A stretch of DNA of 64,000 bases from Datura wrightii (Eukaryota > Streptophyta > Magnoliopsida > Solanales > Solanaceae): contig JASDFA010000019.1 of assembly GCA_035772735.1 (NCBI GenBank), positions 74,562,001 through 74,626,000 of the forward strand. The letters run 5' to 3'. Below, piece after piece: positions 12,229 through 22,963 of this stretch (position 1 is its first letter; every line of letters starts with the position of its first letter). The notes under the pieces are model-generated. The model had not been told where the DNA came from, searched no databases, and worked only from the letters and a program-made list of their open reading frames with translations. Made by a program: the position numbers and the translations under genes.

Positions 12229-12246
12229 TCCCCGACAACGACGCCA
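12229..12246 (-). promoter_or_regulatory. Primer binding site of element E
   Basis: The minus strand reads TGGCGTCGTTGTCGGGGA, six bases from the LTR end. It is close to the complement of the 3' end of plant tRNA-Asp (TGGCGCCGTTGCCGGG). Element A has the same spacing. Confidence 0.75.
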
Positions 12247-12252
12247 AAAACT

Positions 12253-13916
12253 TGTTTGCGCTCTAGCGCACTCGTAAGCGTATGCAGTCATACAAGTAAT
12301 ATAGTGGTCCTTTTTAAGAGACGGATGTCGAACCCACAGGGAGCGGACCAATTCAGTGAATTATTAAGTTCAAGTGTTAAACTTAACTTCACAAGTGTTG
12401 ATTAAAGAAATTTTCGGTAAATTCTAATTAAGTCTCGGGGTGATTATAAAATACTCGAGAAGCAATATATGAAGTAACTAGAGTTAAGGCTTAATAATCA
12501 TGCAATGCTACAGTTCACAATGGTTCGAGTATGAAAACTCTAGTTGTCATCTCACATAATCAAATTGCTATGTTCATGGTCTTTCGAGCCTCTAAATATG
12601 ACAAACTAGTCTCACACCTACATCGTTGAGAGGGGATGTGCCGTCCTAATTCCTGAGTAATTTAAATACATGGATGTAGTTTATGGAATTTGTGCCCTTC
12701 ATTATGGACTTTCGTACCTCTAATCATTTACCCGGATTTAGCTTCACAACTACTTCTACGAGTGGTGATGTGATAATTCTAAGTCGGTGTCTAGCTCATC
12801 CCGTTTTAATAACCAAGCATGGAAAATTAGGTATAATTTCTATCCTAATCGCGAATCCTATCGTAAAAATAAGAACTTGCTCCCTCCATTCTCATGTTCT
12901 AGACTAGGGTTACTCTTTCGAGCTTTTACCTAAGCTTAATGAGTTTGTTTTCATGGTTATCAAGCATAAAGGCATTAATAATTAAGAATGCATGACAAAA
13001 CAACAGCTAAAACTCAAATCAATGAAGAATTCATGCATTTACAGTCATATTACGTAGCCTCAACCCTAGAGGAAGAGTTTTAGCCATTCATGTTCGTACA
13101 ATTACTCAAAAACATAATTCAAGCAACGTACTTACAAGAATAATTAAAAGAGAAGGCAAAACAATGAACCCTAGGTAGAGTTCTTCACTTTCCCTTCGCT
13201 CCTTTACGGTTTCCCAAAGATATTTCGTGATAAATGATTCTAGGAGCTAAGTATCCTATTTATACTAACTGGGAAAATACAATTTTTAGCCGTGCATGAA
13301 AATGCTCCATGGCACGCTGCCTATCATGGTAGTTTGCTTCGTGACACAGAGCAGTCGTGTAGGTGCACTGGACGGGTGACCTTGGCAAGGCATGTGCGAG
13401 AGCATAGGGCGTGGCATAGAGACCATAGCGCCTCTTGCATGCCGTGGCACGGATTGGACACGCTGCACCACTGGAATCTCGGCAGTTGACATCCCCTCGC
13501 GCGCGCATGGCATGGGGCGTGACACGCCTGTTGGCGCGGAGCTTGCACGTTGTGGCACGACACTATCACGCAGGCACTCTGCCTAGCACTCCTTTTGCGC
13601 ACTCCTGCCTGAATGACATGACGCCCGTCGCGACAGTCTCTTGCTGTGGCACGTTGCAGGGTGTGATCGAGGCACTTCCACATTTTCTTCATGCTCTCTT
13701 CTGTACACTTAATCCTGAAATTCCTTTAACTTAGTGCATCATCATATTAAGCTCATCTTTAGCATTTTTCACCTACAAAACAAAGAACTAATGACATTGG
13801 TTAGTTTATGCACGAAATTATACAAAATCACATGAGAATATAATTAATTAAATGGACAAACATGACTTAATTAAGTTATAAAATAGCACTTGGGCACGTA
13901 ATTATGCCCAAGATCA
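12253..13916 (-). repeat. 5' LTR of element E (1,664 bp)
   Basis: The minus strand starts TGATCTTGGGC (13916) and ends GAGCGCAAACA (12253). It contains the U5 block CCCTGTGGGTTCGAC (about 12325-12345), a TATA box at 13257-13264 and the GC-rich word block upstream of it. It matches the 3' LTR at 6091-7735. Confidence 0.88.
13257..13660 (-). promoter_or_regulatory. U3 word block and TATA box of the E 5' LTR
   Basis: TATAAATA is at 13257-13264 on the minus strand, with a GC-rich block of repeated GTGACAC / GGCACG / CGCGC-containing words at about 13300-13660 upstream of it. It is the same arrangement as in the 3' LTR, with scattered substitutions. Confidence 0.6.
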
Positions 13917-14760
13917 ATAAGCCCTCATGTCTAAGAAGACTAAAAAGGCTCTTACTTCATTAAGGGTTTTTTTGTAATAAATATTACTAGTCTTGAGCCT
14001 TAGTTTGACCTAGTATAAATATTACATTATGTCATTTTATTAGGTAAATTAATACGTGATACTCTTGTGAGAGTTGAGGATAGGGCCTTTGTTGTCATCA
14101 AATGTTTATAGGATTGCTCTTGAGGAAACATTCCTCTTGAGGGTATCTTAGTGATAGATTGTTTGCCCAAGGATTCATCCTCTTGAGGGTTATGTCATAA
14201 ATTTGGTACTTGTTTTGGTTCAATTAATTGAAGGTTTCAGCTTTCTATAGCTATTATTATCAAATAATTTCTTTACTTGTGTCTTTCTTCTATTTTTATG
14301 TTTTTGTTCTTAGGTTAGGGTTTTGATTTTCACATTTTGATATTGTATCATTAGAATATATGCCTTGAAACCTAATTAACTCCATGTTACACATCTTCCA
14401 GCTTATTTGCTTAAATGGAATGTGTTTCACAAATCGTATACTGAACTAAAATCTATTCATGTTTAGTTGTGTAGAGGATGATTATAGGTTTATCTGTTTG
14501 AGTGTTATGCTCATATGCTTATATTTCATAGTTAAGTGTCATATATGTATATTTTTCATAACATAAGAGTTCATATTTTAAATAATTTTGTACCCCTCTT
14601 GTTATAAGATTGCGCGATAGATTTCATGTCCTAAGTTACAAGCTATGTATCTATTTGCTAGATATTTTAGTGTTTATAGGTTCACATGCAATCTTCTAAG
14701 TTGACAATTCATTCATGGTTAAATTACATTCTTATGATCCATTATTTTTCTTGATCCTAG
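13917..14760. other. Unclassified LTR-like repeat relic (K, right part)
   Basis: This AT-rich stretch has a TATAAATA-like box at about 14014-14022 and no coding potential that I can support. It resembles an LTR in composition, but no primer site or partner LTR is visible. Chromovirus H is inserted at its right edge and element E at its left. Confidence 0.3.
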
Positions 14761-14930
14761 TGACCGTGATTAGCACCCACACTAACCCCCTCCAGTGGGC
14801 GGACCAACGACTCCCAACTAAATATCCAATCTCAACAGAAAATACAAGTAAATCACATTATAAAAATAAATAGTGGAAGCCTTAAATTAAGTTAAAAGAA
14901 TACAGTCATCAAATCTGTCTAATACATCCC
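14761..14930 (-). repeat. H 3' LTR, terminal segment
   Basis: On the minus strand this ends GCTAATCACGGTCA at 14761, after GTTAGTGTGGGTGC, a typical chromovirus LTR tail. It continues from 38402 when B is excised; the bases at the junction are ATCCC on the left and ATCCT on the right. Confidence 0.6.
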
Positions 14931-16413
14931 TGATTAGTTGGTAATTTACCAACTCACTAGGCTCTTAAACATGAGTTTTTGCTTAGTTTTCAAGTTAATT
15001 AGTTGGATTTTATGTCTTTTATCCTTGATCCTTGCAGGTACTTGACTTGAATGGAGAAAAACATGAAATTGAGTAAAAACCATGAAAATAGAGTTGATGA
15101 CCGACGCTCCACTGGAGGAAACCAGCAAAATGTCGGATTGACCGCAGTTGCCTACTGTATGGAAGAAGGTTGGAGGCCAAAGGACCGTAGATCAACACCG
15201 GTGAAATATTGATGCCAACGCCGAAGTGCTAAAGAGCTTACTGCCATCAACTGTTACAAATTGGCCGTCCGCAAATCAGCATTGGCGAATCGCCGAAGTG
15301 CCAAAAACATCACTATCCTCCAGCTAGAACTGATCGGCATTTCGTCAACCTACACCGGTGAACCGTTGGTGAATCACAAGTGAGGCCCGTAAGCCAGGGG
15401 TAGAAATGTCAAGCACGAAAAAAGAGGAGTAGATCTGTACCCTATTTGTGTACCTCTCATAAAAGAACTAAATACTTCATTCTAGAAAAGATTGATCATT
15501 CTATTGCTTTTGGCTTGTATTGAAAGTAAAGAGAGAAAGAGTCATCTTCTTCATTGAGAAGGTAGAAAACTCCATTGGAGTTCATACATGGCTTGAATTT
15601 CTCTTACTCAAGTTTGTGGATGGATATTGAATTGTTGTTTAACCCAAAGTCTTATTTTACTTGCATGAGTAGATAAATTTTTTGCTAGGGGTGTGTGAAT
15701 GATTGGGGTTGGGTATTGTGTATTTGATCTTATATTTACTCAATTAGTATGATTTTAGTGTTTCCTCTGAATTTTAAGTTGAAAACTCATAGTTGTAAAT
15801 GTGGGTTGCATTTTCCTACTTTAATTTTGTTTGAAAAAGGAAATTAAGGTATGGGTGAGGAAACACTAATAGGTATTTGGGTGGTAATTATGTGGGTTTG
15901 GGGTAGACGTACACAAAACCCATTATTACACATCCATTAAGGATTGGAGCTAGAAATAGTGAATCCACACCTAAGTTGATGTGGATGTTGTGAAGAGGAA
16001 CCTCGGAATTTGAGAAAATCCAAGGTATAAGACATCTAATTGGTTGAGAAACTTAAGATGTTTCCTCATCCGTAGCTAATTATATTGTTGAGTAAACATA
16101 GGAGCAATTAACAATTCCAACCAATTGAAGCCCGTATCGATATTACACCCCTAGTAGTCTCTCCATGGGTCTTTTCTATACTTTGCCCCTATATTTAGTG
16201 TGCAAATTCATATTTTATTTTATAACTCGTGATTCTCCCAATTTTCTATTATTTGTCTTGCAACATTGATGCAAATTAGTTCAATTTAATAAATGACTAT
16301 TGTGTGATCAGCTGACATTCCTTGTGGAATTCAACCCCGACACCCGTCGGCTTATTTGTTTTGAACAACGACTGTTTACGCTCCTCCGTAAAGAAGAGTG
16401 TAGTTTGGACTCA
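14931..16413 (+). repeat. 5' LTR of element B (1,483 bp)
   Basis: It starts TGATTAGTTGG and ends TTTGGACTCA before AAAA and the primer site. It is related to the LTRs of G (43087-44612, 48029-49584) in its beginning, word block and U5. A TATA-like CATAAAAG is at 15458-15465, with a GC-rich block upstream (about 15105-15385) using ACACCGGTGAA and GCCGAAGTGC words. The region from 16027 matches 38017-38401. Confidence 0.8.
15105..15465 (+). promoter_or_regulatory. U3 word block and TATA-like box of the B 5' LTR
   Basis: Words such as CAACACCGGTGAA, CGCCGAAGTGC and GGCGAATCGCC recur in varied form before CATAAAAG at 15458. They are the same type of words as in element G, and distinct from those in A/E/J and C/D. 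Confidence 0.5.
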
Positions 16414-16417
16414 AAAA

Positions 16418-16435
16418 TGGTGCCTTTGCCAGGGA
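16418..16435 (+). promoter_or_regulatory. Primer binding site of element B
   Basis: TGGTGCCTTTGCCAGGGA lies four bases after the LTR end. It is a degenerate match to the tRNA-Asp type site used by Athila/Tat elements. Confidence 0.6.
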
Positions 16436-16538
16436 ATGTAGTTTGATAGCCTCCAGTTGTTGTTATTTTGAATTGATCTTGCATCTTAAATAGTTTGACT
16501 TTACAATCTTGGTTGGTACCTTCTAGGTTGAATTTGAT

Positions 16539-17744
16539 ATGTGCCAACACTCACTAGAAGGAGAAGGTTTGATGGATGGGCATATGGATTCTGAGGATGA
16601 TAACCCCGTGATGCCCGATGTAGCAGGTGCAATTTGCCTACCTCCTACGGTAGGGAATGCAATTTTTCATGTGACGAGTACAATACTGCACTTACTTCAA
16701 ATGAAGGGACTCTTCGGAGGAATGCCCAATGAGGATGCAAATAGGAATCTCCGCAACTTCTTGGAGATTTGTCAACCCGTCAACATTACAAATATCACTC
16801 AAGAGTCAATCAGATTGAGACTCTTTCCATTTTCACTCACAGGGGAAGCAACCGCATGGTTGGAGGAGTTGCCTCCCGGGTCTATTACCTCTTGGAATAA
16901 ACTCACAGAAGCATTTTTGGATAGGTTCTTTCCTCCCAAGAGGATTTTGTAGCTGAGGGATGACATTACTAATTCTTGCAGGGGAACAAGTCCACGAAAC
17001 ATGGTTGAGGTTTAAGAAAAAGGTAGCCATTTTTCCAAACCATGGCATAATCAATGGGGTTCTACTTCAAAGCTCCTACCAATCCTTATATCCTATCAAT
17101 AAGTCTATGGAGAATAATTTGGCCGGGCAATCCATCATGGATCATCCCTATAGAGTAGCCAAGGCATTACTTGATAGAATGATGAAGACCAATCGAGCAT
17201 GGCATACTAAGAAGCGGAGGAATCTTCTAGTGGTGTTGCCCCAAATATTATGAGTGCGGAATTGAGGAAGAGAGATAAGGCTAGAGATGAAACTCTTGCC
17301 AAAATGATGACCCAACTAGAGTTGATGACAAAACATGTGATGGGAGCTGGTACAAAGAGTGTGAATACTATAACTGCTCAACCCTATGCCCAGTTTGATG
17401 ATGATACTTCACCCCCGAGATATGAGGAGGAGTATCAATACATGTCAGGCCAATTGGGGGGTTCTCTCCCTGGGTATCAAGGTGCCAAGGCCCTTGGCGC
17501 CCAAAGGAGGAGAATCAAGGTTGGAGAAATCATGATAATCCTAGATGCGTGGAGAGAAATGATCGATGGGGGAATAGAGAGCAAAATCGCAAAAGAGAGC
17601 AATATCACCGAAGTTCTAACTCCTTTTTACCTCCTCCAAAAGAAGCACCTCAAGGATAGCCCAGAGTGAGTGATTTAGGGAGCTTAAAGATTGAGGACAT
17701 GCTATCCCGTGTGTTGAAGAAAGTAGAATCCACTGACAGTGGGG
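16539..17744 (+). pseudogene. gag of element B, 3' truncated
   Basis: The first frame (16539-16952) carries the capsid core: GMPNEDANRNLRNFLEIC, then IRLRLFPFSLTGEATAWLEE, then FLDRFFPPKR. A stop at about 16950 and a frame change follow. The second frame resumes with GEQVHETWLRFKK (from about 16980), and a third frame from 17250 carries the charged linker up to about 17744. The core motifs are those of gag from non-chromovirus (Tat/Athila-like) Ty3/gypsy elements. No zinc knuckle, protease or RT is left because the sequence is cut off and replaced by the tip of C's LTR. Confidence 0.8.
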
Positions 17745-17750
17745 TTAGAA

Positions 17751-17841
17751 CTTCATGACCCGTCCTGCTGCCTGGTGCCAGATTTCAACTTTTCTCCGTT
17801 TAAACTCCCAGGTCTGATCTTTGGGCTTCCGGGGTATAACA
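17751..17841 (-). repeat. C 3' LTR, only the first ~90 bases remain
   Basis: It matches 37926-38016 almost base for base (both contain CATGACCCGTC and CTGCTGCCTGGTGCC). On the minus strand it starts TGTTATACCCC at 17841. The rest of the LTR is missing and gag of B follows immediately, which marks a deletion junction. Confidence 0.82.
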
Positions 17842-17855
17842 ATATCTCCCCCTTG
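17842..17855 (-). promoter_or_regulatory. Polypurine tract of element C
   Basis: The minus strand reads AAGGGGGAGATAT directly before the LTR start TGTTATACC. Position and composition fit. Confidence 0.75.
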
Positions 17856-18089
17856 GGAACATTCATCCTCGAATGTTGGAATACATACAGAAAAGCCGAG
17901 AAATGCAATTATCAAATTCAAATATTGATCATTTAAATTGAAAACTAACAGAATAACTACCTCCAATTCAAAATACATAATTGAACTGAATTCACGAATC
18001 GTACATACATCCCTATACATAAAAGAAACTTGGGCACATGAGTTGAACATGAAAACTAAATAGAGTTTTAGGTCAAAACTTATACCTCA

Positions 18090-19590
18090 AGCTGGAATTG
18101 AGCCGGTAGAGAATAAATGTGGGTATCTAGCCATCATATCCGCTTCGGCTTCCTACGTAGCTCCCTCAACACATGCTGATTCCTCTATAACAGTTTAACT
18201 GAAGCTACTTCTTTGTTCCTTAGCCTTCAAACTGGATGATCCAGTATTTCTACCGGAACCTCCTCATAACTGAGGCTGTCTTTTACGCCAACATTGTCCA
18301 CTAGAACGAGCTAGATCACCCAGACACTTCTTCAAGAGCGATACATGAAAAACAGGATGCACAGAAGCTAATTCTGAAGGCAACTCCAACTCATAAGCCA
18401 CCTTGCCAACACGTCTCACGATCGGGTACGGGCCAATATAGTGGGGACTAAGTTTCCCCTTCTTTCCGAACCTCATCACTCCCTTCATAGGAGACACCTT
18501 CAAAAATACCCAATCATCGACTTCAAATTCTAATTCTCTCCTCCTCACATCCTCGTAGGACTTTTGGCGACTCTGCGTAGTTTTCAACCTGTCCCTTATC
18601 AACTGAACCTTCTCCATCGCCTCATGAACCGAATCTGGTCCTATCATTGTTGCTTCGCCAACCTAAAACCATCCAATGGGAGACCTACACCTCCGCCCAT
18701 AGAGAGCCTCGAAAGGTGAACTGGATACTAGAATGATAACTGTCGTTGTATGCAAACTCGATAAGAGGCAAATGTTCATCCCAACTACCTTTGAAGTGAA
18801 TCACCTATGATCTCAACATGTTCCGAGAGTCTGAATTTTCCACTCCGCTTGACCATCCGTTTGCGGGTGAAATGCTGTGCTGAGCTTAACCTGAGTACCA
18901 AGTCCTTTCTGAAACAACCTCCAAAACTGGAAGGTTAAATTGAGTACCTCTGTCAGAAATGATGGATAAGGGAAATCCATGCAATTGGACTAGCTCCCAC
19001 ATATATAGTTTGGCATAATCCTCCATCGAATTCGTGGTCTAGACCGGTATAAAATGAGTGGCCTTGGTCAACCTGTCTACCACAACCCAAAGGGAGTCAT
19101 ATTGCCGGCGAGTGCGAGACAAACCTGTGATGAAGTCCATATTAATTTCTTCCCACTTCCACGTAGGAATGCTGATAACCTGAAGCACACCTCCCGGCCT
19201 CTGGTGCTCGACCTTTACTTGCTGACAGTTCGGACACTTAGCTACGAATTTTGCAATATCCCTCTTCACGCCATTCCACCAATAAATTTCTTTTAAGTCA
19301 CAGTACATCTTGGTGGCACCTGGATGGATAGAATACCTGGATCCATGAGCCTCATGCAACATTCGGCTTCTTAAATCATCAATATCCGGAACACATAAGT
19401 GACCCTGGTATCGAAGTACCCCATCTCCCCCATAGGAGAAGACCCGTACCTTCTGATTCTGCACGGCTTCCTTTAACTTAACCAAAATAGGGTCCTTATA
19501 TTGCCTAGTTACAAAAGTCATCAATGACGATTCTGATCTGTTTTGAATCACAACACTGCCATCAATCGAGTCGACCAACTTAACTCCCAA
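18090..19590 (-). pseudogene. Integrase and chromodomain of element C
   Basis: The N-terminal part (19039-19590) holds the zinc-binding HHCC domain (HPGATKMYCDLK ... CPNCQQ) and the first catalytic Asp in NMDFITGL. The core between about 18650 and 19038 has stops. The C-terminal piece (18264-18647) shows GPYPIVRRVGKVAYELELP and HPVFHVSLLKK. The chromodomain (LSYEEVPVEILD ... ARYPHLFS) is only readable across a frame change and two stops at about 18100-18300. In an active element it would integrate the cDNA; here it is dead. Confidence 0.82.
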
Positions 19591-19599
19591 CCTTGTGAG

Positions 19600-20140
19600 T
19601 CAGTGCATATCCTTCACCAGCTCTTTCTTCCCCTCATCCACATGCGACACACTCTCTATAGAGAGTCTACTAAGTGCATTCGCTACCACATTGGCCTTAC
19701 CTGGATGGTAGAGCACACTCATATCATAGTCCTCGAGTAGCTCCAACCACCTCCTTTGTTGAAGATTGAGATCCTTCTGGGTAAACACATATTGTAAACT
19801 CTTATGGTCTGTGAACATGTCCAGGTGAACCCCGTACAAGTAATGTCGCCATATCTTCAAGGCGAATACTACTGCGATCAATTCAAGATCATGGGTCGGG
19901 TAATTCTTCTCATGAACCTTTAGCTGTCTGGAGGCATATGCTATAACTTTCCCGTGCTGCATCAACAACACCCAATCCAATCCTTGAAGCATCACAATAC
20001 ACCACAAACCCATCAGTACTCTCTGGTAGAGTCAATACACCACAAACCCATCAGTACCCTCCGGTGAGTTAACACCGGTGCTGAAGTAAGTCGAGTCTTC
20101 AACTCTTGGAAGATCTTCTCACAAGCCTCTGACCATTGGA
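19600..20140 (-). pseudogene. RNase H domain of element C
   Basis: The frame 19600-20013 shows VHEKNYPTHDLELIAVVFAL and FTDHKSLQYVF, carrying catalytic Glu and Asp, and the closing motif where VVADALSR has become VVANALSR, losing the last conserved Asp. The beginning of the domain is frameshifted by a 38-bp imperfect tandem duplication at 19995-20070. RNase H would remove the RNA strand during reverse transcription. Confidence 0.8.
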
Positions 20141-20207
20141 ATTTCACCTTCTTCTGGGTCAATTTGGTCAAAGGTTCTGCAATTGATGAGAAACCTTCAA
20201 TAAACCT

Positions 20208-21112
20208 TCAATAATAGCCTGCTAAACCCAAGAATCTCCGAATATCTAAAGGATTCACCGGTCTAGGCCAATTCTTCACCGCCTCTATTTTCTGAGAGTC
20301 CATCATTACACCTTCGTTTGATACCACATGGCTTAAAAACGCCACGGAGTTCAACCAAAACTCACACTTGCTGAATTTGGCATATAATTGGCTATCCTTG
20401 AGAGTCTGTAACACCACACTCAAATGAGCGGCATGATCCTTCTCGCTCCGAGAGTATATCAAGATATCGTTAATAAACACAATCACAAACATGTTCAAGT
20501 ATGGCTTGGACACCCTGTTCATCAAGTCCATAAAAGCTGAAGGAGCATTTGTTAGTCCAAAAGACATAACTACAAACTCATAATGACCATACCACTCCTG
20601 AAGTGTATCTTTGGGATGTCACTCTCCCGAACTCTGAGCTGATGATACCCGAATATGAGATCTATCTTTGAGAAACCGTTGGAACCCTGAAGCTGGTCAA
20701 ATAAATCATCAATCCTGGGTAAAGGACACCTATTCTTGACAGTGACTTTGTTCAATTGCCGATAATCGATGCACATACGAAAAGAACCATCTTTCTTACG
20801 GACAAAGAGAACTGGTGCACCCCATGGGGACTTGCTCGGTCTAATAAAACCCTTATCTAATAGGTCCTTCAACTTCTCTTTCAACTCTTTTAGCTCAGTT
20901 GGAGCCATTATGTAGGGAGAAATAGATATAGGCTGCGTGTCAGGAAGAAGGTCAATACCAAAATCAATGTCTCGCTCGGGAGGGATTCCTAGTAAATCAT
21001 CTGGAAAGACCTCTGGATACTTATGTACTATTGTAACTAACTGGATAGTCGGGGTCTCAGACTCAACATCCTTAACCCTAACTAGATTGTACACATAATC
21101 TTTAGAAATCAT
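20208..21112 (-). pseudogene. Reverse transcriptase of element C
   Basis: It is split into two frames joined near 20567-20580. The N-terminal part shows PWGAPVLFVRKKDGSFRMCI and IDYRQLNKVT; the C-terminal part starts SFGLTNAPSAFMDLMN. The catalytic box reads VIVFINDILIYS where element D has FIDDILIYS, so the first Asp of the pair is Asn. Together with the frame change this copy cannot be active. The C-terminal thumb is intact up to LGLAGYY. Confidence 0.85.
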
Positions 21113-21490
21113 CTTTCTTGAGGTAGGAAATGAAACGACCTACAGGCACAACTGAACTACCCTTCCATTCTAAGACTGGCTCACACGGAAATCTGAACTC
21201 TACTGCCCGGGTTCTACAATTAACTGAGGTATAACACGAAAATAGCCAATCCATGCCGAGGATAACATCAAAATCGGTCATGGCTAACTCTATCAAATCT
21301 ACTGAGGTGACTTTCTGAGGAACTGAGATCGAACAACCTCTATATACCTGTCTAACTATAACTGAATCACCTATTGGAGTAGAGACTGAGAAGAGTGCTA
21401 ACAAGACTTCGGGACTGACTCTGAAGCTACTGGCCATATAAGGTGTCACAAAAGACAAGGTAGCCCCCGGATATAACAAAGCATAAACAT
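21102..21490 (-). pseudogene. Aspartic protease of element C
   Basis: The frame carries GATLSFVTPYMASSFRVSPE, then DFDVILGMDWL. The residues before the Gly of the active site read LLYPGATLS where a catalytic Asp is expected (DPGATLS or DLGATLS); the codon is TAT, one base from GAT. The protein family cuts the Gag-Pol polyprotein. The C-terminus overlaps the frame leading into RT. Confidence 0.8.
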
Positions 21491-21499
21491 CAAGATGGA

Positions 21500-22754
21500 A
21501 AACTCATAACATACCAGTGACCACATTCGGGGAGGCCTCCTGCTCCTGACGAGATGTTAAGGCGTAGAATCTATTCTGGTACTGACCGCCACCTGTGCTA
21601 GTAGATGCCCCCTGATATGCTGAGCATACAGGTGGGGCTGCAGACTAGAAGTTGGGCCTCGACCCCCAACTTGATCCTGCCTCGCGGATGGGCAATCTCT
21701 GAGCATGTGTTCGGGCTTCCCACACTTGAAACAAGCATATGTACATGCTAAACACTAACCTATATGACCCCGGCCATACCTGCGATAAGCTGGAATGCTA
21801 GAATCTGCGGGTCTGTTGCTCTGACCCCTAGAGCCTGATGTTCGCCCCCTATGATCGTGCCTCGGTCTGGATGGCACACTCAATGCTGAAGATGCTGGGG
21901 CTGATGATCTCTTGTGGGTCTACTATTAGTGCCCACCACCTAGCCCCGGTTGTGAGAATATGTGACTATCAGTCCTAGCCCTCTTGGCCTCCCTCTTTCA
22001 TATGTGCCGCCTCCATCTGCTGGGCGTACAAAACTATTCAAGGGAAGTCCATGTCTCGATGAAGCATAGTTGTCCTACAATCCTTATCCAAATAGCCCGC
22101 TAATCCATGAACGGACCTGCTCGCCCACGCCCTTTGATCAGCCACTAACTCTGGGGCGTACTTTGATAAGCAGGTAAACTCAAGGGCATACTCCTGCACC
22201 ATCATTCTTCCTTTCTTCAGATTTACAAACTCAACTGCCTTCAGCTCCCTCATCTCACGAGGGAAGAACCGATCTAAGAATGCAACATGGAACTCCTCCC
22301 AAGTGACAGGGCGCGCTCCGGCGATCCTGCTTTTTTTCCATTGGAGAAACCAGATGTGCGCAACCCCTTTAAACTGGTACGAGGCCAACTCCGCACATTC
22401 CATTCCATTCACCCCCATGATTTGGGTGATCTTCACAATCTCATCTAGGAACTCATGTGGGTCCTTATCCACTTTTGATCCAAGGAACTCTGGCGGGTTC
22501 ATTCTAAAGAAATCCCTGACTCAAGGCGCCTCTACATTGACATTTTGCGGAACATGCGCAACTGCCTGCAAATTGACCTAGGCGGTCAAGGCCTTCACGA
22601 GCATCTGAATAGCGACATAGAACTCAGCATGGGCAGTTGGCTCTGGTGCCCGGTGCTCCTGAACTGGTGGGGCTTGCTGGTGCCCATTATCATTGCCATC
22701 CTCGTGGCCTTCTCCATTCCCATTCATTCTACCATTCATTCCTCGGGGATCCAT
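21500..22754 (-). pseudogene. gag of element C
   Basis: The likely start is the ATG at 22752-22754 (MDPRGMNGRMNGNGEG). The N-terminal 80 codons end in stops near 22560; the capsid core follows at 22038-22502 with PPEFLGSKVDKDPHEFLDE and DRFFPREMRELKAVEF. A proper zinc knuckle CFKCGKPEHMLRDC (C-X2-C-X4-H-X4-C) is at 21692-21733. Gag coats the RNA in the particle. The same order and wording are found in element D. Confidence 0.82.
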
Positions 22755-22947
22755 GTTTCTTCAATCATGAATAACACGAATTAGAAGGATAGGAAGACAT
22801 TTGATCGCACGACATAGATCATGAAAGAAGGGAACATTTCCTAAATGTCTCGTAGACTCTTCGTCATAAGTGTGGTGCACTTCACACCCATGAAAAAGAC
22901 CCTACTTAACATGGCTTTCAAACACCCTAGGACTCTTCAAACCTATT

Positions 22948-22962
22948 GCTCTGATTTCAAGT
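22948..22962 (-). promoter_or_regulatory. Primer binding site of element C
   Basis: The minus strand reads TTGAAATCAGAGC just after the LTR end GTCGTAACA. It is a degenerate form of TGGTATCAGAGC, the complement of the initiator Met tRNA 3' end. Element D keeps a better version at 59280-59297. Confidence 0.65.
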
Positions 22963-22963
22963 T

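Larger units (their letters stand above)
6091..13916 (-). mobile_element. Element E: non-autonomous Athila-like LTR retrotransposon with gag and protease only
   Basis: Two LTRs in direct orientation (6091-7735 and 12253-13916) bound a 4.5 kb interior with a tRNA-Asp-like primer site next to the high-coordinate LTR and a polypurine tract next to the low-coordinate one, so the element runs on the minus strand. The interior codes for gag and protease, then passes directly to the 3' untranslated region; RT, RNase H and integrase are absent. The last approximately 17 bases of the 3' LTR are missing or replaced at 6075-6090 and no target duplication is visible. Over about 260 hand-aligned bases the LTRs differ at roughly 12 positions. 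Confidence 0.85.

Noticed and set aside
14756..14760. CCTAG as target duplication of element H
   Set aside because: The other end of H is not in the window, so it cannot be confirmed.
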